A DNA stretch of 46,422 nucleotides, taken from the IMG/VR virus record IMGVR_UViG_3300032462_000014, positions 1 through 46,422 of that record. One strand, written 5' to 3'. The position numbers and the translations under genes were made by a program. Below the pieces are notes generated by a model that had not been told where the DNA came from, searched no databases, and saw only the letters and a program-made list of their open reading frames with translations. Below, one piece after another: positions 35,043-42,562 of the stretch; within the stretch, counting starts at the first letter, position 1; every line of letters begins with the position of its first letter. This DNA is from a virus.

Positions 35043-36008
35043 TTAAAGGAAATAATCATTCTCCCTATAGAACTCATATTTTTCTTTAAATAGGGTATGG
35101 AGTTTTTTAGCTATTTTAGTAATTTTAGGGGCGGGAACATCTATTTTTTCCCTAATATTAATATATAATGCTTTTTTATTAAAAATATCTATGTTATGTC
35201 TAAACCTAAACAGATCTAAAATTGCGTCTGCTATAATAGCTTCTTCTAATTTAGGAAATATGGTATATATTTTTTTAGTACAATATAAAATATATTCATC
35301 TATAAAAACTGATAGGAGATCATTTTCTACATATTCTGAAGTGAGGGTAGGAGAAAGGTAATGATTTTCATTAAAATTCATTGTTTTTTCTTCTATTTCT
35401 TTAACTAAATCTTCAGTAACTAAGGAATCATCATCCGAGGAATTATTGATTGTGTTAAAAGATATGTTTTTTATTTTTGAAGCATAATTTTGTTTATTAT
35501 ATGCTATCAACCATCTTTTTATTATAGTCCCAAAATAAGAATAAGCTTTGGGGGGTGTTAGTTTCTGTAATTCTATGAAACATTCAGGGGATACTGTGAG
35601 ATCAATAATAAAAACATCAATATCCTCTTGGGAAATTATATCTCTATCCCCTATAAAAGAACAAAAATCCCCAGAATAGGATTCATTAAATTTTTTGGTG
35701 ATGGTTTTTAGGATACGATCTTGGATATTCTGTTTATGACTATATAAGTGAATCTTAGTAAGAAGAACTGTTATTATCTCATGTTGCAGGTCTTCTAAAT
35801 TACTTACTTTAGTGTTATAGAATTTAAAGGTATGGATTATATTTTCTGTAAGCTTGAAAAAAGGATAGTGTATGCTTTCCTGATATATTTTACTTTTCTT
35901 AGCTTTACTCTTGGTGTTATTATAATCTATAATAGCCCTTTCTGTAGCTTCTGTAAAATATCTTCTTTTTTGTTTCTTACTTTTTTCTTGTCTTATTATA
36001 TAATCCAT
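35043..36008 (-). CDS. 55: Late-transcription sigma factor (T4 gp55-like)
   Basis: A 321-aa protein. The opening YFTEATERAIIDYNNTKSKA is the region 1/2 start typical of gp55-type phage sigma factors in marine T4-like phages (YFTEETExAIxxYN). It is followed by IHYPFFKLTENIIHTFKFY and LQHEIITVLLTKIHLYS, matching the sigma region 2 helices, and by KAYSYFGTIIKRWLIAYN, the conserved core/promoter recognition helix. It is longer than T4 gp55 (185 aa), with an extra C-terminal helical part. It would guide host RNA polymerase to late promoters. It precedes the baseplate operon, whose upstream motif is a candidate target. Confidence 0.8.
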   Translation of the reverse strand: MDYIIRQEKSKKQKRRYFTEATERAIIDYNNTKSKAKKSKIYQESIHYPFFKLTENIIHTFKFYNTKVSNLEDLQHEIITVLLTKIHLYSHKQNIQDRILKTITKKFNESYSGDFCSFIGDRDIISQEDIDVFIIDLTVSPECFIELQKLTPPKAYSYFGTIIKRWLIAYNKQNYASKIKNISFNTINNSSDDDSLVTEDLVKEIEEKTMNFNENHYLSPTLTSEYVENDLLSVFIDEYILYCTKKIYTIFPKLEEAIIADAILDLFRFRHNIDIFNKKALYINIREKIDVPAPKITKIAKKLHTLFKEKYEFYRENDYFL

Positions 36009-36018
36009 GAATGTTTTT

Positions 36019-36300
36019 TTACTTAAGGGTGAAATTGTTGAGTAAAGATTGTATATCTTTAAGTTGTTTAAAGAAAAAACCTACTTCATCATCAGATTCG
36101 AAAGCACCTTTAGCACCCACCTTGTTTAATTCCTGGTTAGAAATTTCTATTATTTTAGATATCTCTGAGAGGTATATTAAATATCCCCTTAATACTCTCT
36201 CCTGAGATTCTATTTTTCTTAATGAATTTATATTAACAAAAATAGAAATTAACGAGATAACACTTAAAATTACTATAGTTACAATTATTTCTGTACTCAT
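36019..36300 (-). CDS. Small membrane protein
   Basis: A 93-aa protein with one N-terminal transmembrane helix (IIVTIVILSVISLISIFVNI, residues 5-24) followed by a cytoplasmic helical part of basic and acidic segments. No family recognised. Its ATG overlaps the stop of the HD gene by 4 nt and it ends 10 nt before the sigma gene. It could be a holin-like or membrane-anchored regulator, but this is not supported by more than the topology. Confidence 0.7.
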   Translation of the reverse strand: MSTEIIVTIVILSVISLISIFVNINSLRKIESQERVLRGYLIYLSEISKIIEISNQELNKVGAKGAFESDDEVGFFFKQLKDIQSLLNNFTLK

Positions 36301-37082
36301 ATACTATCAAATATATCTTTTAAACCTTGACTTTTTATAGACCCTAGAGCTTTAGACTTCATAGGGGTTTTCTTTTTGTCTAAGGTAGGGGAGATAGATG
36401 AGGGCTCCAAATTCGAATTAGAGGAATCCTTATTTAATTTAGGAAGCCATTCCATTTCAAATTCTATTCTCGCGGCCATTAAATCAGCTTGATGGAGGAT
36501 GAAGGGAATAGAAGTTCTAGGTTTAGTTTCTGCATTCCAACCCATCAGATATTTTTTATTAGCTTCATCATATAACCCATCATGAGTCTGTATAGCTAAC
36601 ATTTCATTAAAAGTATAAGGGATATTATTGGATTGAAGGAGGAATAGAGATCTATCGGGTACTGAAGCGAAAGATACTTTATTATTAAACATATAGTCTT
36701 CTCCTAACTTATCTTTCCTCCATTGATCAGTTTGAGGGATGTATGAAGCGTTTGATTCATCTCCTATTTTTCCTAAATCATGATTGATTGCAGAGAATAT
36801 TAGTTCTTCATAAGTGAATGTAGTCATATCACAACCAAAAGATTCCCACACCTTATACAAGGCCATAGATCCTTTAATAACATTATTTACATGATAGATA
36901 TAACCTCCCGGGAAAGCTGAATGATATTCTTTCTTATTAGCCGCTGGATATAATATTATTCTATCTTCATAAGATTTATAGAAAAGTAATAATTTTTCCT
37001 TTCTAGGTTCTGAGATATATGTTTCTATATATTCTAAGAATTCGTTCCAATTATGTAGAATTTGTTCTGGAGTTAATTTCAT
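36297..37082 (-). CDS. HD-domain phosphohydrolase
   Basis: A 261-aa protein with the HD signature: GGYIYHVNNVI (H64), then SAINHDLGKIGDE (H101-D102), a later THDG (about 165-170) and a closing HQADLMAARIEFE (Asp), the four metal-ligand positions of HD enzymes. It may hydrolyse a nucleotide or a cyclic-nucleotide/ppGpp-like signal, as many phage HD proteins are suspected to do; the substrate cannot be told from the sequence. The last 50 residues (SSNSNLEPSSISPTL ...) are low-complexity. It lies in an early/middle-type position between the small coiled gene and the membrane protein. Confidence 0.85.
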   Translation of the reverse strand: MKLTPEQILHNWNEFLEYIETYISEPRKEKLLLFYKSYEDRIILYPAANKKEYHSAFPGGYIYHVNNVIKGSMALYKVWESFGCDMTTFTYEELIFSAINHDLGKIGDESNASYIPQTDQWRKDKLGEDYMFNNKVSFASVPDRSLFLLQSNNIPYTFNEMLAIQTHDGLYDEANKKYLMGWNAETKPRTSIPFILHQADLMAARIEFEMEWLPKLNKDSSNSNLEPSSISPTLDKKKTPMKSKALGSIKSQGLKDIFDSI

Positions 37083-37108
37083 TATTTTTTATTTTTATAT
37101 AATTATTT

Positions 37109-37285
37109 TCAGAATGATGGGGGTAAATCTCTATAGATTAGAATTTTTAAATCATTTATAGTAGAATAAAGAGTTTCATATTCTTTCTTATCCTGTTCAC
37201 TATGATTTGATAGAGCATATTTTAGATATTTCATCTTATATTCTATCTGATCAAATCTTTTTTCTATTAATTCCTTATTCTTCAT
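37109..37285 (-). CDS. Small helical protein
   Basis: A 58-aa gene: MKNKELIEKRFDQIEYKMKY, then SEQDKKEYETLYSTINDLK, ending RDLPPSF. It reads as one amphipathic coiled-coil with heptad spacing. It fills the gap between the HD gene and the 124-aa gene. No family known. The codon composition and fit in the gap support it. Confidence 0.65.
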   Translation of the reverse strand: MKNKELIEKRFDQIEYKMKYLKYALSNHSEQDKKEYETLYSTINDLKILIYRDLPPSF

Positions 37286-37353
37286 ATTATTTTTATTTCC
37301 TTATTTTGAGAAGTTATCAAGGATATCTTTGGAAGCCAAACTATAATTTAAAT

Positions 37354-37728
37354 TCAGCGAAGAATTTTTATAATTTTATAAATACTCCCACATTTCTCAT
37401 ATTCCTCCCGCTTTTCAAAATAAGAAAGGATTTGTTCTAGGGACCTTTTGAAAGAAGGTTTTCCGAATTTTTTTAGAGCTAAAATATGATATGGATTAAC
37501 AACTTCAAACCTCTCAATATATTTCAGACATAGGTTATATACTAATATTTCTTTCTGTTCACTATCAAACCCCCCACCTTTAATTTTAACTTTAAGGATG
37601 GTGGGATAGTTTTTTAATAGTTTAATGACTAAATTCATCCAATATATAGGATTATCCTCTATATCCCCAGAAGGGAAATTTTTTAGAGGATCCTCTACAT
37701 AATCCATATTTAGTTTTTCTTTATCCAT
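37354..37728 (-). CDS. Hypothetical protein
   Basis: A 124-aa mostly helical, basic protein (NPIYWMNLVIKLLKNYP; KPSFKRSLEQILSYFEKRE). No family recognised. The late-type motif abuts its ATG, giving nearly no leader; an alternative start at the internal Met8 (MDYVEDPLKN) would leave a normal leader length. Alone between two early-type genes. Confidence 0.65.
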   Translation of the reverse strand: MDKEKLNMDYVEDPLKNFPSGDIEDNPIYWMNLVIKLLKNYPTILKVKIKGGGFDSEQKEILVYNLCLKYIERFEVVNPYHILALKKFGKPSFKRSLEQILSYFEKREEYEKCGSIYKIIKILR

Positions 37729-37741
37729 TTATTATAAATAT
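37729..37741 (-). promoter_or_regulatory. Late-promoter-type motif abutting a start codon
   Basis: The coding strand reads CATATTTATAATAA directly before ATG of the 124-aa gene. Confidence 0.5.
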
Positions 37742-37745
37742 GGAT

Positions 37746-38123
37746 TTAAATTTTTCTGTTTTCCTTAAAATATCTCCTCAGATCCCATTTATATTTTTCA
37801 GCTATTGTTTCAGCTTCTATTTCTTGGGGGTGGTCTTCGTAACCATATTCTTCTAAAAGTTCATTATAGACCCACATATCTTGAAGGTAATGAATATATT
37901 CATGAATAACAGTATCACATATATTTATTAAAGACCCTCTAGGATTTATTATCATAGTATTTATAGGTCCATCATATATTCCTTGATAAACACCATACTT
38001 ATCCTTCCCTTTCCTTATCCTAATCTTCAACTCCTCATCAATAAATTCAGACTCCCCAAATTTAATCTTACACCACTTAACCATTAAGGTTATATCTTTT
38101 CTTCCTAACGAGGATTTTCCCAT
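37746..38123 (-). CDS. Putative zinc metallopeptidase (HExxH)
   Basis: A 125-aa protein with NICDTVIHEYIHYLQD (H74, E75, H78) and, 20-25 residues on, HPQEIEAETIAEK, whose Glu is the probable third ligand. The layout resembles short phage SprT-like/WLM-like proteins. Only one domain, so a peptidase or metal-binding adaptor. It has its own early-type promoter at 38.15-38.18 kb. Confidence 0.75.
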   Translation of the reverse strand: MGKSSLGRKDITLMVKWCKIKFGESEFIDEELKIRIRKGKDKYGVYQGIYDGPINTMIINPRGSLINICDTVIHEYIHYLQDMWVYNELLEEYGYEDHPQEIEAETIAEKYKWDLRRYFKENRKI

Positions 38124-38145
38124 ATAAAAAATTTAATTATTACTA

Positions 38146-38177
38146 TAAATATAAGTAAAAAAATTTGAGAGGCCAAA
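38146..38177 (-). promoter_or_regulatory. Early-type promoter P3
   Basis: Coding strand TTTGG (38177-38173), 19 nt, TATATTTA (38153-38146), serving the metallopeptidase gene. It differs from the rest in lacking GATGT before the -10 box. The -10 region TATATTTATAGTAATAA also overlaps a late-like motif. Confidence 0.65.
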
Positions 38178-38333
38178 CCTGTTTTTGGTGGATATGTTAT
38201 AACATAAACATAATGTTAAATATCAACATAAAATCCCGCCCTTTAACGGTGAATTAGGCCGTTATAGCGGCTACCTATATAGGTTCGATAATATATGCGA
38301 GGAAGTAGAGGTAGTGGTTTAAATCGAGGATTT
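38178..38333. ncRNA. Structured intergenic region, possible small RNA
   Basis: No gene is visible in about 155 bases between the P3 promoter and the stop at 38334. The plus strand shows a perfect 14-bp palindrome TATGTTATAACATA (38193-38206), a GCCGTTATAGCGGC hairpin (about 38258-38271), CCTATATAGG (38274-38283), the pair CTACCT ... AGGTAG (38271-38276 / 38309-38314), and possible closing ends AAAATCC / GGATTTT (about 38230 / 38328). It is richer in G and C than its surroundings. The strand and the existence of a transcript are not shown; it is not a recognisable tRNA. Confidence 0.35.
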
Positions 38334-38738
38334 TTAATATATAACCCCCAAGGAATTCAATGTCTCAATGTTTAAACCCCCCACAGGAAGGCCTTGATCC
38401 TTCTGATATTTTAGGAGAGCGGCTCTTGTTGAAGGCCCTAACATTCTGTCTGCCCCTCCTGAACCTAAATCAAACCCATTAGAAATTAAGGCCCTTTGAA
38501 TGTTCCCAATTGTTCCTATTGTTAATTTATCTTCACAAAGGACTTCTCTCCATTCCGTATATGATCCCTCTTTAACCATAACACTATCTATAACCGTTTC
38601 ATATTGGCTGGGGATATAACATTTGGGGTAACATTTTCCTATTTCAGGGTTAAATGTATTCTCCTCATTAAAAGGATTGATCTGGGAGAACAATCCTGTA
38701 TTAATTATTAACAGTATATATAAGAAAAAATATTTCAT
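38334..38738 (-). CDS. Secreted peptidoglycan-binding-like protein
   Basis: A 134-aa protein with a signal peptide (MKYFFLYILLIINTGLFSQ, cleavage after Q as is usual in Bacteroidetes). It is followed by IGKCYPKCYIPSQYETV, a segment I know from peptidoglycan-binding/OmpA-type surface proteins of flavobacteria. The C-terminus, IGNIQRALISNGFDL and then GPSTRAALLKYQKDQGLP, is a PG_binding_1 domain. It likely acts in the periplasm or cell wall, for lysis timing or exclusion of competing phages. It lies in an early-type gene area. Confidence 0.85.
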   Translation of the reverse strand: MKYFFLYILLIINTGLFSQINPFNEENTFNPEIGKCYPKCYIPSQYETVIDSVMVKEGSYTEWREVLCEDKLTIGTIGNIQRALISNGFDLGSGGADRMLGPSTRAALLKYQKDQGLPVGGLNIETLNSLGVIY

Positions 38739-38844
38739 GATTTTTTAATCTTTTTAGCTTTGGTATTTGCTTTTCACTAGTTTCAATATTAGGGATTTTT
38801 TCCTTTAAATTTTTTATTATACATATTAGGGTTTTATTACTAAT

Positions 38845-39639
38845 TTAATTTTTAACATAAGACATAGCTAAAGCAAACAAATCAGTATTTACTTTGATGT
38901 CCTGGTTGAAGTTCTTGATTTTTCTTGCTTTCCTGACTTTAGTCCCTGCAATGTATTGGAAATCTCCTTCAATTAATTTTTCTTGAACTATATTAAATAC
39001 CCTCCATAAATCATTTCCCTTATCTTCTTTTCTGACGGGGTCAACTAAATCCATATAGTTAATAGATATTCTCTTAAGATCATCTTTTTTGAATCTTATT
39101 TCAAGAGCTTCTTTAGCAAACTTTACAATTTGGTCTTGGTTCAATTCTGCCTGTTTCATCCTATTCATTGATTCTACAGTTAAGGGAAGATTTTCTACCA
39201 TCTCATGAATCTCTTTTTGTAATTCCTCAAAAGAATATCCCATATGTCTTATTTTTACATCCCCAAACTTTTCAGTAGCTATAACTAAACCATTGGAACA
39301 AATTAACCTAAAAAGCCCGGGGGTGAAAGTGAAAGCATTTTTACCATCATGAGAATTAGTAAGGAGAATTTGAGGGAAAACATCATCCCCATCTTCCCCT
39401 GTTATTACTATATCCTCATTCCTAAAAATAACTAAATGTTTTTGAAACCCAATCCCTACCCTAGATTTAACTTGTTTAACTTCATTCACCCCCCATCCAA
39501 GGGTTTTCATATCATCTATAACTTTTATGGTGGGGATATGAGTATAATGTTTAGACACACCTTCAGATGGTTCCTTTGTAAAGATTGAAGGAGCCATAAT
39601 TAACATTTGGGTTGGAGTAAGAAATTTTTGAGTTTTCAT
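38845..39639 (-). CDS. DUF932-like protein
   Basis: A 264-aa protein with the DUF932 pattern: NSHDGKNAFTFTPGLFRLIC and SNGLVIATEKFGDVKIRHMG at the centre, and an N-terminal IPTIKVIDDMKTLGWGVNEV. The family is widespread in phages and plasmids; its job is not established to my knowledge. The early-type promoter P4 is upstream. Beyond the stop, 47 more sense codons continue in the same frame to 38701. Confidence 0.85.
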   Translation of the reverse strand: MKTQKFLTPTQMLIMAPSIFTKEPSEGVSKHYTHIPTIKVIDDMKTLGWGVNEVKQVKSRVGIGFQKHLVIFRNEDIVITGEDGDDVFPQILLTNSHDGKNAFTFTPGLFRLICSNGLVIATEKFGDVKIRHMGYSFEELQKEIHEMVENLPLTVESMNRMKQAELNQDQIVKFAKEALEIRFKKDDLKRISINYMDLVDPVRKEDKGNDLWRVFNIVQEKLIEGDFQYIAGTKVRKARKIKNFNQDIKVNTDLFALAMSYVKN

Positions 39640-39662
39640 AAGTTTAAGATTTTATATATACC

Positions 39663-39694
39663 TAAATATAACATCCTTATCCGTGATGGCCAAA
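39663..39694 (-). promoter_or_regulatory. Early-type promoter P4
   Basis: Coding strand TTTGG (39694-39690), 19 nt, TATATTTA (39670-39663) with GGATGT before the -10 box; serves the DUF932-like gene. Confidence 0.75.
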
Positions 39695-39717
39695 TTGAGG
39701 TTTACGTTATAAATGGT

Positions 39718-39744
39718 AAAGGACCCCATTTTTTGGGGTCCTTT
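39718..39744 (-). terminator. Strong hairpin terminator, possibly bidirectional
   Basis: AAAGGACCCCA and TGGGGTCCTTT form an 11-bp perfect stem with a loop of five T. It lies 46 nt after the lipoprotein gene stop and before P4. The better T-run is on the plus strand, so for the minus strand the termination signal is weaker; it may insulate two units. Confidence 0.75.
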
Positions 39745-39789
39745 TTTATCTCTTCAATAAATGATGTTTTTTGTTTTGGTTCCCTTATG

Positions 39790-40854
39790 TTAATAAGGGT
39801 TACTTATTACACCAGCCCCACCATTTGACTTAAATGTAATTTTGGTAAATTGAGATATCGGTAAGTTCACAAGCTGTCCATTATTTATTCCTTGACAAAA
39901 TAATGATGAGATATTTGTTGTGTTACCTATTTCATACCCTTGCATATCAGAATTTAGTAAAGTAAAAGATGTGTTAACTCCCTGATAGTTTATTGTAACG
40001 GGTTCTGCTTCAAGAACAGATTCTTGGAATATTTGAGTTACATCTGGAGGATATGATTGTAGATAACCTGTACCAGTAAATACTGATTGTGATGATCCTT
40101 CTCCTATCCTTATAAAGCAATACCTTTTGAATCTTAAAGTATCCCCTAAATTATGGATTGCCTCACATTCTAGAGTCCATAAAGCTCCAGAATAAAGCCT
40201 ATTTTGGGTGTCTTTGAAAGGGTTAATATCCCACGTTCCTATATTTCCTATATTAGGATTCCCAAACACTTTGAAATTTCCATACCCCTGGATGTTATTA
40301 GTTGTTAATGTTTGAATTAAAGTTTCACCAGTTATTGTAACCGATTGTCCTATTAGACCATTATCTATAACATAGATCCAATTCAAGTTTTCGTTACCTA
40401 TTTTAGTAAATATTATTACGGAATAATTACGATCTTGATAAGGTGTATCATACCAGTAAGCATAGTATTTCTGTCCTGATATAGTATCCATAGCACCCCT
40501 CAACTGTCCATTAGGTTTCCCTCCAAAAATCATATTTGAGAGAGTGAGTGGGTCTTGTGGGGATGAATATATTATATAAGGATAATATTGTCCAAACCCA
40601 TCATAATAATCTGCTATATTTGTGTCTAGAAGCGTTAGGGCTTTTTCCCCTTCATTCCAATCCCAATCATATAGATCTATGGGTCTGTTCCTTTCTGATG
40701 TCTCAATGAATGTTTGGTCTTGATTTGGAATGTTGGATGATTTTTCACATCCAAAAGTTCCGGTCATGACCATAACCATGAATATAAATATTCCAGTTAT
40801 TATGGTTGTTCTTTGAGGTTTAAAAACCCCATCTTTATTTTCAAAAATGTTCAT
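39790..40854 (-). CDS. Phage-encoded lipoprotein
   Basis: A 354-aa protein. Residues 17-36 form a hydrophobic helix (TIITGIFIFMVMVMTGTFGC) ending in a lipobox-like TFGC, so Cys36 would be lipidated after signal peptidase II cleavage. The mature part begins EKSSNIPNQDQ, acidic/polar after the cysteine as in surface-sorted Bacteroidetes lipoproteins. The rest (ALTLLDTNIADYYDGFGQYY, IGNENLNWIYVIDNG) is beta-rich and unlike known enzymes. Possible roles are superinfection exclusion or receptor masking. The strong terminator follows it, and it sits with a membrane protein upstream. Confidence 0.8.
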   Translation of the reverse strand: MNIFENKDGVFKPQRTTIITGIFIFMVMVMTGTFGCEKSSNIPNQDQTFIETSERNRPIDLYDWDWNEGEKALTLLDTNIADYYDGFGQYYPYIIYSSPQDPLTLSNMIFGGKPNGQLRGAMDTISGQKYYAYWYDTPYQDRNYSVIIFTKIGNENLNWIYVIDNGLIGQSVTITGETLIQTLTTNNIQGYGNFKVFGNPNIGNIGTWDINPFKDTQNRLYSGALWTLECEAIHNLGDTLRFKRYCFIRIGEGSSQSVFTGTGYLQSYPPDVTQIFQESVLEAEPVTINYQGVNTSFTLLNSDMQGYEIGNTTNISSLFCQGINNGQLVNLPISQFTKITFKSNGGAGVISNPY

Positions 40855-40870
40855 TTGTTTTATTTATTTA

Positions 40871-41200
40871 TTAATTGTAACAGGGTAAGATAACCTCCCC
40901 TAGATTTTCAGTTTGTATCTTAATTTGGAGTTTGTATTTATCATCAATTTGAATTGAATCATATCCCACAAACCCACCGTATATTTCTAGATAAGTATCA
41001 CAATCATAGAAATATATTACTTTATTGTTTTTCTTGTTAGTATGCAATATTGAAGTTTTATTACACAATTCTTCAATTTCATATTCATACCCTTCAATAG
41101 AATCATCCTCTTGTAAGGTAGAAAAATAATATAAGAATAAGGAAATGGCTATTAACCATAAAATGCACCCCTTAATTATATATCCTATTTCTTCCTTCAT
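40871..41200 (-). CDS. Small membrane-anchored protein
   Basis: A 109-aa protein with one transmembrane helix near the N-terminus (IIKGCILWLIAISLFLYYF, residues 8-26) and an outside domain of about 80 residues with three cysteines and beta pattern. No family recognised. It overlaps the 41-aa gene upstream by 4 nt (ATGA) and lies 16 nt before the lipoprotein gene, so the two are possibly coexpressed envelope proteins. Confidence 0.75.
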   Translation of the reverse strand: MKEEIGYIIKGCILWLIAISLFLYYFSTLQEDDSIEGYEYEIEELCNKTSILHTNKKNNKVIYFYDCDTYLEIYGGFVGYDSIQIDDKYKLQIKIQTENLGEVILPCYN

Positions 41201-41322
41201 TTAGGTTTATGTTTGTCCTTTCTAGAATATTTCTTTTTATTCTTATAAGGTGGGGGAGTCCTTAAAGCATTCCTCCACTCCTCAAGTGTCAATTCTCTAA
41301 TTTTTAAAGTTTTATCTTCCAT
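41197..41322 (-). CDS. Small basic protein
   Basis: A 41-aa gene: MEDKTLKIRELTLEEWRNAL, then a basic, proline-rich tail RTPPPYKNKKKYSRKDKHK. Start and stop overlap the neighbouring genes (11 nt before, 4 nt after), which is the phage pattern and supports it. Unknown function. Confidence 0.65.
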   Translation of the reverse strand: MEDKTLKIRELTLEEWRNALRTPPPYKNKKKYSRKDKHKPK

Positions 41323-41548
41323 AACCTACGGGTTGAAATGGTTTTACTCTCTGAATGAAATCCATCAACATATTATGTTGAAGATGATGTATATGAAAGG
41401 AATTTGATTCTTGATAAAAGAAGGCACATTCCCTCAACCTTCCATAGCTCTTCTGTCTTAAAACTATTATGAGTTCTTCTTTAATAGAATCATAATTTAT
41501 GTATTTTAGACTATATCCAGCTCCTATATCTTCAATCCTATTTACCAT
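41312..41548 (-). CDS. Small hypothetical protein
   Basis: A 78-aa protein (VNRIEDIGAGYSLKYINYDS; FFYQESNSFHIHHLQHNMLM). No family recognised with certainty. The early-type promoter P5 is 18 nt upstream; it heads the operon with the 41-aa, membrane and lipoprotein genes. Confidence 0.7.
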   Translation of the reverse strand: MVNRIEDIGAGYSLKYINYDSIKEELIIVLRQKSYGRLRECAFFYQESNSFHIHHLQHNMLMDFIQRVKPFQPVGYGR

Positions 41549-41565
41549 ATTTTTTATTTAATACG

Positions 41566-41597
41566 TAAATATAACATCAATTTTTGGGGAAACCAAA
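41566..41597 (-). promoter_or_regulatory. Early-type promoter P5
   Basis: Coding strand TTTGG (41597-41593), 19 nt, TATATTTA (41573-41566), with CCCTG before the -35 box and GATGT before the -10 box; serves the 41.3-kb small gene operon. Confidence 0.75.
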
Positions 41598-41605
41598 CAG
41601 GGTTT

Positions 41606-42532
41606 TTATCCTAACCAAACATCACCAACTTTAGGGAACTCGGTTCTGAGGATTTTCCTGTTAATTTCATATGGGAAAGTATCAAGATAAATAGTAACAT
41701 TTCTCAATTTTTTGAATGACCACCAAGGGGTATTATCAACAATTTTAATAATAGTGACAGTATTAACTTCCTCATTTTTATTTACCCATTCTCCTAGAGG
41801 TGTCAATTTACCTTCATGTATAAGACCAACGGGAGATATTGATTCCATTAATTGAACCCCCATAATGTCTTTATTCCTTAATTTTTCGATTATCCTATCC
41901 CATAAAGCAATAGTTCTAGGATAAAAGTCAGTTTTATCTCCAACCGTTGATGTATTAATTCCACTTTCAATTATAACTAAAGATTGTTCCCATTTAGAAG
42001 TTTCATCAAAATAATCTAATGAAATGTCAGGTTTAGACCAATCTTGGTATACATGGAGGTCAATTCTAGCCTCCTGGCTTATGTTGGCCCTTAAATAATC
42101 ATTCCATCTAGATCTATACTTACCGGATGCTTGGGTATTCCTTACAAACTCACCACAATATATTTCATTATAACCAAATTGGAATTCCTTACTTCTTTTT
42201 ATATAAACTAAGCAATCTTTTTCTGACGTGTTAGGGTCTTTACTTTTTTTAAAGGCATGAAACCCTTCCTCATTCCCATACCTTACCCCTAGTATCTCAA
42301 TCCCAAACCCTTCATATCTCTTAATCTCAGCCAATTCATCTTTTGGGGTTCTAGCTAAACATACAGAATAGATTATAGGTTTTCCTAAAACCGCTAGTTC
42401 TTGTAATTGTTTATCAGTGGCGAAGTTTTTAGGATCTCTAGTCCAAGTCCCACCATTACATAGATATTTGATTAGGGATAAATACCAAGTAGTTATATTT
42501 ATATTTCCTCTTAAAGGGGCATTAACAATCAT
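41606..42532 (-). CDS. TIM-barrel glycoside hydrolase-like protein
   Basis: A 308-aa protein. The pattern of alternating strands and helices with GYNEIYCGEFVRN (Glu after strand 4) and SLVIIESGINTS (Glu at the strand 7 end) resembles clan-A glycoside hydrolases. Other strands are ELAVLGKPIIYSVCLAR, GFGIEILGVRYG and MGVQLMESISPVGLIHEG. No signal peptide. The late-type motif is just upstream. It may act on a surface or intracellular sugar polymer, or be inactive. The fold call rests on a motif pattern only. Confidence 0.5.
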   Translation of the reverse strand: MIVNAPLRGNINITTWYLSLIKYLCNGGTWTRDPKNFATDKQLQELAVLGKPIIYSVCLARTPKDELAEIKRYEGFGIEILGVRYGNEEGFHAFKKSKDPNTSEKDCLVYIKRSKEFQFGYNEIYCGEFVRNTQASGKYRSRWNDYLRANISQEARIDLHVYQDWSKPDISLDYFDETSKWEQSLVIIESGINTSTVGDKTDFYPRTIALWDRIIEKLRNKDIMGVQLMESISPVGLIHEGKLTPLGEWVNKNEEVNTVTIIKIVDNTPWWSFKKLRNVTIYLDTFPYEINRKILRTEFPKVGDVWLG

Positions 42533-42547
42533 ATTATTTTTTTTTTT

Positions 42548-42562
42548 ATTTATTATAAATAT
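42548..42562 (-). promoter_or_regulatory. Late-promoter-type motif
   Basis: The coding strand reads TCATATTTATAATAAAT upstream of the TIM-barrel-like gene, with a run of A between. Confidence 0.5.

Noticed and set aside
38230-38333. Possible tRNA, because of a GGTTCGATAA segment
   Set aside because: No acceptor stem of seven pairs with matching D- and anticodon arms can be built around it.
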